Shown piece after piece: positions 33,042-37,132 of a stretch of 37,132 bases of DNA. Numbering within the stretch: position 1 is the stretch's first letter; every line of letters begins with the position of its first letter. Below the pieces are notes generated by a model, which did no database searches, was not told where the DNA came from, and worked only from the letters and a program-made list of their open reading frames with translations. Where the stretch lies: assembly GCA_002478885.1 (NCBI GenBank), contig DLKC01000071.1, forward strand, positions 1-37,132, written 5' to 3'. The DNA comes from Chitinophagaceae bacterium UBA7600 (lineage in GTDB: Bacteria > Bacteroidota > Bacteroidia > Chitinophagales > Chitinophagaceae). The position numbers and the translations under genes were made by a program.

Positions 33042-35066
33042 TTAAGCTGGTAACACAACAATAAACTTAGTTCCTTCACCCTCCTTCGTTTCCACTTTTA
33101 TCTCCCCACCATGTGCCTTCACAATATCATAACTCAGACTTAACCCGAGCCCCGTTCCTGAGCCGGTTGGCTTTGTTGTGAAGAACGGCTGAAATATCTT
33201 GTCAACGATGTTTTGCGGAATGCCATTGCCATTATCAGTCACGCTTATTTCAATCCTTCCGTCTGTCTTTTTCGTTGTGACACCTACTTCCGGTTTGTAT
33301 CCTGCGGCTTGCTGCTTTGCCTTTTCGTTCACTGCGTAAAATGCATTGTTGTAAAGATTGAGCAGCACCCTGCCAATATCTTGCGGAATTACATTGATGT
33401 TACCGATAGGTTCATCAAATTCTGTTTTTATATCCGTATTGAAGTCTTTGTCTTTAGCACGCATGCCCTGGTAGGCGAGGCGTAAATATTCATCTGCAAG
33501 TTTATTGATATCTGTTGCTTCTTTTTCGCCGGTGCTTGTACGGGAATGTTGCAACATGCCTTTTACAATTGCATCTGCACGTTTGCCGTGGTGGTTGATC
33601 TTGGCTTCATTTTGTTGAATGTCATCTGCTATTTCAGTTGCCAGTTGCAGGTTGCCGGTTGCCAGTTCTTCTTTTAGTTCATCAATCAGTTCTTTATTTA
33701 CATCAGAAAAATTATTCACGAAGTTTAAAGGGTTTTGTATTTCATGCGCAATGCCAGCAGTGAGTTCTCCGAGTGAAGCCATTTTCTCAGACTGGACAAG
33801 TTGTTTTTGAGTCGCCTGTAAATCGGCAAATGCTTTTGCTATCTGGTTGTTTTTTTCTTGCAGTAATTGATTCGCTTTTTGCTTTTGACGATTGTTACGG
33901 TACAATAAAAACCCGATTGTGCCGAATACCAGGATCAAAGCGGCTATAGCAACAGTCTTTAATTGCGCTTCCTTTTCAATCCGCTCTTGTTCCTGTTGCT
34001 GCAATAGTAGTTGTTGATTGAATGCTGCAACGCGGAATTCCTGGAGCTTTGCTTTTTCGATCTTGCCGAGACTGTCATCTAAAACCGTAGCCCGTCTTAA
34101 ATAGGCAAAAGAACTGTCGTTATTTTCTTTTTCCAGGTAATAGTCTGAGATCAACCGGTAAGCAATGGCCACTTCTTTTTTGTAGCCACCTGATGAAAAA
34201 GCCTGAAGTGCTTTATTAGCATATTTAAAAACAGAATCTTTGTTGTTCAGGGAATCATACAGGTATGCTAATTGAAGGCATGCCATTCCGGTATGCCTGG
34301 GGTTATCATGAAGCATACTGATTTCTATCGCTTTAACGTAATTTTCCCTTGCCAGGTCAATCTTTCCCATTTTCTCGTAGATCATACCGATCGATGTATA
34401 GGTAGAACCTTCAAATTTTCTCTCCTCAAAATTTAACATGGGATAATAATCCAATGACTTTTTTTGATAGTAAAGGGCCGTATCAGGCATATTCAATTTG
34501 AGGTAACAATCCCCGATATCCGGGTATAAGCCTGCAAGGTTGAAAATATCTCCTGCAGCTTCTACATAAGGAATTGATTCACGGGCGGCAGCAAGCTGCT
34601 TTTCATAATCACCAACATAACCATAAAGACTCTCAAGGGCAGTATGTAACAAACCGATTACCCCTAGACGGTACAATTGAACGGTTTGTCCTTTTTTAAG
34701 AAATCCTGCCTTTTTTTGATTGGAAGGATCTTCGGTTATCTTAAATCCCTGGTTAATTACTTTAAGCGCTTCCGGATAATTTCCTGTTTTCATATATGGC
34801 CAGGCCATAAATGCAAGCATTTCAGCCTTGTTCAATTGCAAGTCTAATTTATCGGCAATGGCTATCCCTTTGTTGCAATAAAACAAACCGCTATCAACAC
34901 TTATATCATCGTAATAACCGCCCAGCCTGGAATAAACACCCATGCTGACAGTATCATTTGGTGCATCACGAAGCACAAGAAAAAGACTATCTATCTGGCG
35001 CCTGGTCTGCGCTTTGGTAAATGCAGGTAATAACAAAAGCAGCAAAAATGTTGAGAATATTTTCAT
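33042..35066 (-). CDS. TPR-sensor histidine kinase (HK9)
   Basis: 674 residues. Signal peptide MKIFSTFLLLLLLPAFTKAQ; TPR-like periplasmic helices about 35-345 (e.g. GSTYTSIGMIYEKMGKIDLA); a Gln-rich juxtamembrane helix (QQLLLQQQEQERIEKEAQ); membrane helix 371-390; coiled coil; His441 in the shared H-box; second helix [19 protein letters not shown]-box [18 protein letters not shown]1 DNGNGIP; F-box KPTGS; G2 [18 protein letters not shown]. One substitution marks it: YQGMRAKDKD where neighbours have YHGxRSKDxx. It lies 183 bases downstream of HK10, the gap being occupied by a repeat pair. Confidence 0.93.
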   Translation of the reverse strand: MKIFSTFLLLLLLPAFTKAQTRRQIDSLFLVLRDAPNDTVSMGVYSRLGGYYDDISVDSGLFYCNKGIAIADKLDLQLNKAEMLAFMAWPYMKTGNYPEALKVINQGFKITEDPSNQKKAGFLKKGQTVQLYRLGVIGLLHTALESLYGYVGDYEKQLAAARESIPYVEAAGDIFNLAGLYPDIGDCYLKLNMPDTALYYQKKSLDYYPMLNFEERKFEGSTYTSIGMIYEKMGKIDLARENYVKAIEISMLHDNPRHTGMACLQLAYLYDSLNNKDSVFKYANKALQAFSSGGYKKEVAIAYRLISDYYLEKENNDSSFAYLRRATVLDDSLGKIEKAKLQEFRVAAFNQQLLLQQQEQERIEKEAQLKTVAIAALILVFGTIGFLLYRNNRQKQKANQLLQEKNNQIAKAFADLQATQKQLVQSEKMASLGELTAGIAHEIQNPLNFVNNFSDVNKELIDELKEELATGNLQLATEIADDIQQNEAKINHHGKRADAIVKGMLQHSRTSTGEKEATDINKLADEYLRLAYQGMRAKDKDFNTDIKTEFDEPIGNINVIPQDIGRVLLNLYNNAFYAVNEKAKQQAAGYKPEVGVTTKKTDGRIEISVTDNGNGIPQNIVDKIFQPFFTTKPTGSGTGLGLSLSYDIVKAHGGEIKVETKEGEGTKFIVVLPA

Positions 35067-35140
35067 GTTGTTATTTTATCTGTCTTTTCCAGTTCAATAA
35101 ATCATTTTTGTTGTGGTCTTCATTACTACTATTGTACTTC

Positions 35141-35238
35141 GTTGTGTCACTCACTTGTACGCCTTTTTCAATATTGAGCTGAAAGCTGAAGAGTGCGATC
35201 CCGAATCCTTCGTTTCGGGACAGGGGCAACAAAAGCTA
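35141..35238. repeat. Inverted pair of the dispersed repeat (copies 13 and 14), right end interrupted
   Basis: Left end 35141-35162 (GTTGTGTCACTCACTTGTAC then GC). The right end begins GAAGAGTGCGA at about 35188, is broken by a stretch of about 28 bases that contains a palindrome (TCCCGAA ... TTCGGGA, about 35199-35220), and resumes with CAACAAAAGCTAT at 35227. The whole unit lies between HK9 and HK10, right end 12 bases from the HK10 stop. Confidence 0.7.
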
Positions 35239-35249
35239 TATACATATCC

Positions 35250-37132
35250 TTAAGCCGGTAACAAAATAATAAACGCACTCCCTTCTCTGCTATTCACTTT
35301 TATCTCCCCACCATGCGCCTTCACAATATCATAACTCAAACTCAAACCCAGCCCTGTTCCTGAACCGGTAGGCTTGGTTGTGAAGAACGGCTGAAATATC
35401 TTGTCAACGATGTTTTGCGGAATGCCGTTGCCATTATCAGTCACGCTGATCTCTATTTTGCCATTTATCTTTTTAGTGGTAACGGTGATTGCTGGTTTAT
35501 AACCTGCGGGTTGGGACTTTGCTTTTTCGTTCACTGCGTAAAATGCATTGTTGTAAAGATTGAGCAGCACCCTCCCGATATCCTGCGGCACAGCGTTGAT
35601 AAGGCCAACGGTTTCATCAAACACTGTTTTCATATCAACATTAAAATTGTTGTCCTTCGATCGCATACCATGATAGGAGAGGCGGAGATATTCGTCGGCC
35701 AGTTTATTGATATCGGTCGCTTCTTTTTCGCCCGTGTTGGAGCGGGAATGTTGCAACATGCCTTTTACAATCCCGTCTGCACGTTTGCCGTGGTGGTTGA
35801 TCTTGGCTTCATTTTGTTGAATGTCATCAGCTATTTCAGTTGCCAGTTGCAGGTTGCCGGCTGCCAGCTCTTCTTTTAATTCTCCGATTAATTCGGTATT
35901 AACATCAGAAAAATTATTCACGAAGTTTAGTGGGTTTTGTATCTCATGCGCGATACCCGCCGTGAGTTCTCCCAATGAGGCCATCTTTTCCGATTGTATC
36001 AGCTGCTTTTGCGTGTCTTTGAGTTCAATCAGCGTTTTTTCGATCTGCAACTTTGCATCTTCCAGTTTTTTAAAGTCTTCATAACGCGCATAAGCGACGG
36101 AAAAAGCGTTCGCAAGTTCCTGCACCAGGGCCACCTGCGTATCAGGTAAAGGTTTTTCACTGCCAATATAAAGCATGCCCTGCTTAAAAGGGATAAATTG
36201 AAGTGTAAGAGTTTCCGGCGGCGCATCGCCAGCCTGGTACGATTTGTTATCTATCTGCTGGCCCTGTTCTATCAATGACTGCACCCAGGCCAGAAATTGC
36301 TGTTGATCCCAGTGTTCCCTGTATACTTGTTGTGCACGCCAGTGTTCCGATGCCTGGTGGATAGTGGCGGAGCTCTCAAAATCCATATGAAGTGCGGCCA
36401 GGGGACTCCCGTCCGGGGTGGAGAGAAATATCTGTGCCTTCTTATCGGAATCATTCATGATAAACATGCCACAACGAAAGAAGGGTACGCCCAGCGTAGT
36501 CAGTTCGGTCCAGATTAGCGGCGTAATACGTTCGAGATCATCGGTGGTGCGCATGGAGGCAATCTCTGCACGTATACGGTCAACCGATGCACGCCTCGTT
36601 GCTTCAAGCGCCTGCGCTTCCGCCTTTTGCAGGTCAAGAAAACGGGTATAGGTCTGCTCAAACACTTTTGCGAAACGTTTAAATATGTCGTGCGCTGCTG
36701 TCACAGGTTCATAGGTGATAAACACCAGGTAACCCTGCGAAAAATAAGCGCAGTGTGTTAGTTGCTGCTTAGGCATTTCAAAGCCTGCGCTTTCAAGACC
36801 GCCAAATATTTCTCCTGAACCAGGTAAACTGAACATGTATCGATAGGTCTCTGCGAGTGTTTCCCCGCTTGATTCCATTACCAGCAATTCATCATGGCGT
36901 TGTCTTGCATCATAGATACTTATAAAGAATGGATCTTCCGTAAGCGGCGTTCTGAAGGGGGGTGATATGCCGCCATCTGCCAGGCTCATGTATTGGGTGA
37001 CGGCTTTTTCGTCTTCATCAAAAATGTTGAAACCACAACCCCATGGGCGCATACCCAACAGTTCGATTTGGTTGAACATTTCTGACGCTGTCTGGTTCAT
37101 GTCTTCACTTTTCTGCATGGCCATTGTTCTTG
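35250..37132 (-). CDS. Soluble histidine kinase with GAF-like sensor (HK10, 5' end outside window)
   Basis: At least 624 residues; the frame is open through the window edge upstream of the Met at 37124 (codons ACA and AGA precede it), so the true start may lie outside. There is no signal peptide and no membrane helix, so it is cytoplasmic, unlike the other kinases here. Two GAF-like regions are suggested: about 1-150 (WGCGFNIFDEDEKAV) and 180-345 (IWTELTTLGVPFFRCGMFIM, then LTLQFIPFKQGMLYIGS), joined by a helix (QALEATRRASVDRIRAEIAS). Then comes a coiled coil, His393 in the shared H-box, N-box [18 protein letters not shown]1 DNGNGIP and G2 [12 protein letters not shown]. The C-terminal strand is two residues shorter than in HK8/HK9 (NSREGSAFIILLPA). 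GAF assignment is by pattern only. Confidence 0.88.
   Translation of the reverse strand, partial: RTMAMQKSEDMNQTASEMFNQIELLGMRPWGCGFNIFDEDEKAVTQYMSLADGGISPPFRTPLTEDPFFISIYDARQRHDELLVMESSGETLAETYRYMFSLPGSGEIFGGLESAGFEMPKQQLTHCAYFSQGYLVFITYEPVTAAHDIFKRFAKVFEQTYTRFLDLQKAEAQALEATRRASVDRIRAEIASMRTTDDLERITPLIWTELTTLGVPFFRCGMFIMNDSDKKAQIFLSTPDGSPLAALHMDFESSATIHQASEHWRAQQVYREHWDQQQFLAWVQSLIEQGQQIDNKSYQAGDAPPETLTLQFIPFKQGMLYIGSEKPLPDTQVALVQELANAFSVAYARYEDFKKLEDAKLQIEKTLIELKDTQKQLIQSEKMASLGELTAGIAHEIQNPLNFVNNFSDVNTELIGELKEELAAGNLQLATEIADDIQQNEAKINHHGKRADGIVKGMLQHSRSNTGEKEATDINKLADEYLRLSYHGMRSKDNNFNVDMKTVFDETVGLINAVPQDIGRVLLNLYNNAFYAVNEKAKSQPAGYKPAITVTTKKINGKIEISVTDNGNGIPQNIVDKIFQPFFTTKPTGSGTGLGLSLSYDIVKAHGGEIKVNSREGSAFIILLPA

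Overview
The window looks like chromosome of a Bacteroidota bacterium, most likely a Chitinophagaceae-type organism. The reasons are a type IX secretion (T9SS) C-terminal sorting domain, MBG domains, a DUF2723 membrane-protein tail, many histidine kinases with periplasmic TPR or 7TM sensor halves, moderate GC, and weak ribosome binding sites. Species cannot be fixed from the sequence alone.

Layout. 2-880 (+) is the 3' end of a DUF2723 gene closed by a strong terminator. 1177-15419 is a minus-strand run: a lipoprotein alpha/beta hydrolase, a TPR histidine kinase, a very large T9SS-secreted subtilase-fold protein with an unusual active site and an internal hexapeptide array, a 4-TM kinase, a CotH-like secreted protein and another TPR kinase. 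15595-19928 (+) is an isolated three-gene operon. 20067-37124 (-) is a lipoprotein followed by seven more histidine kinases in tandem, one kinase relic between them, and no response regulator. The last kinase runs off the right edge.

The standout is the plus-strand operon. It encodes a 208-residue peptide with ten consecutive Cys-containing units (consensus TCKRTNDDDI), a HopA1-like protein of the family that supplies lyases to class V lanthipeptides, and a single protein joining a PqqD-like recognition domain, a Ser/Thr-kinase domain and a LanC cyclase with a Cys-Cys-Cys type zinc site (WCNG + CCG). Three exact-period 19-bp direct repeats lie just upstream. I read it as a multi-core lanthipeptide-like pathway with an unusual division of domains: recognition, kinase and cyclase in one chain, lyase in trans. 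No transporter, protease or immunity gene is next to it.

The second theme is kinase paralogy. Ten kinases share one catalytic core (H-box [19 protein letters not shown]) joined to unrelated sensors. DNA-level near-identity between neighbours shows recent gene conversion, with a visible mosaic switch point in the 30622-32820 gene. A dispersed 20-30 bp intergenic repeat (about 14 copies, several as inverted pairs like a small MITE) sits mostly just downstream of these kinases.
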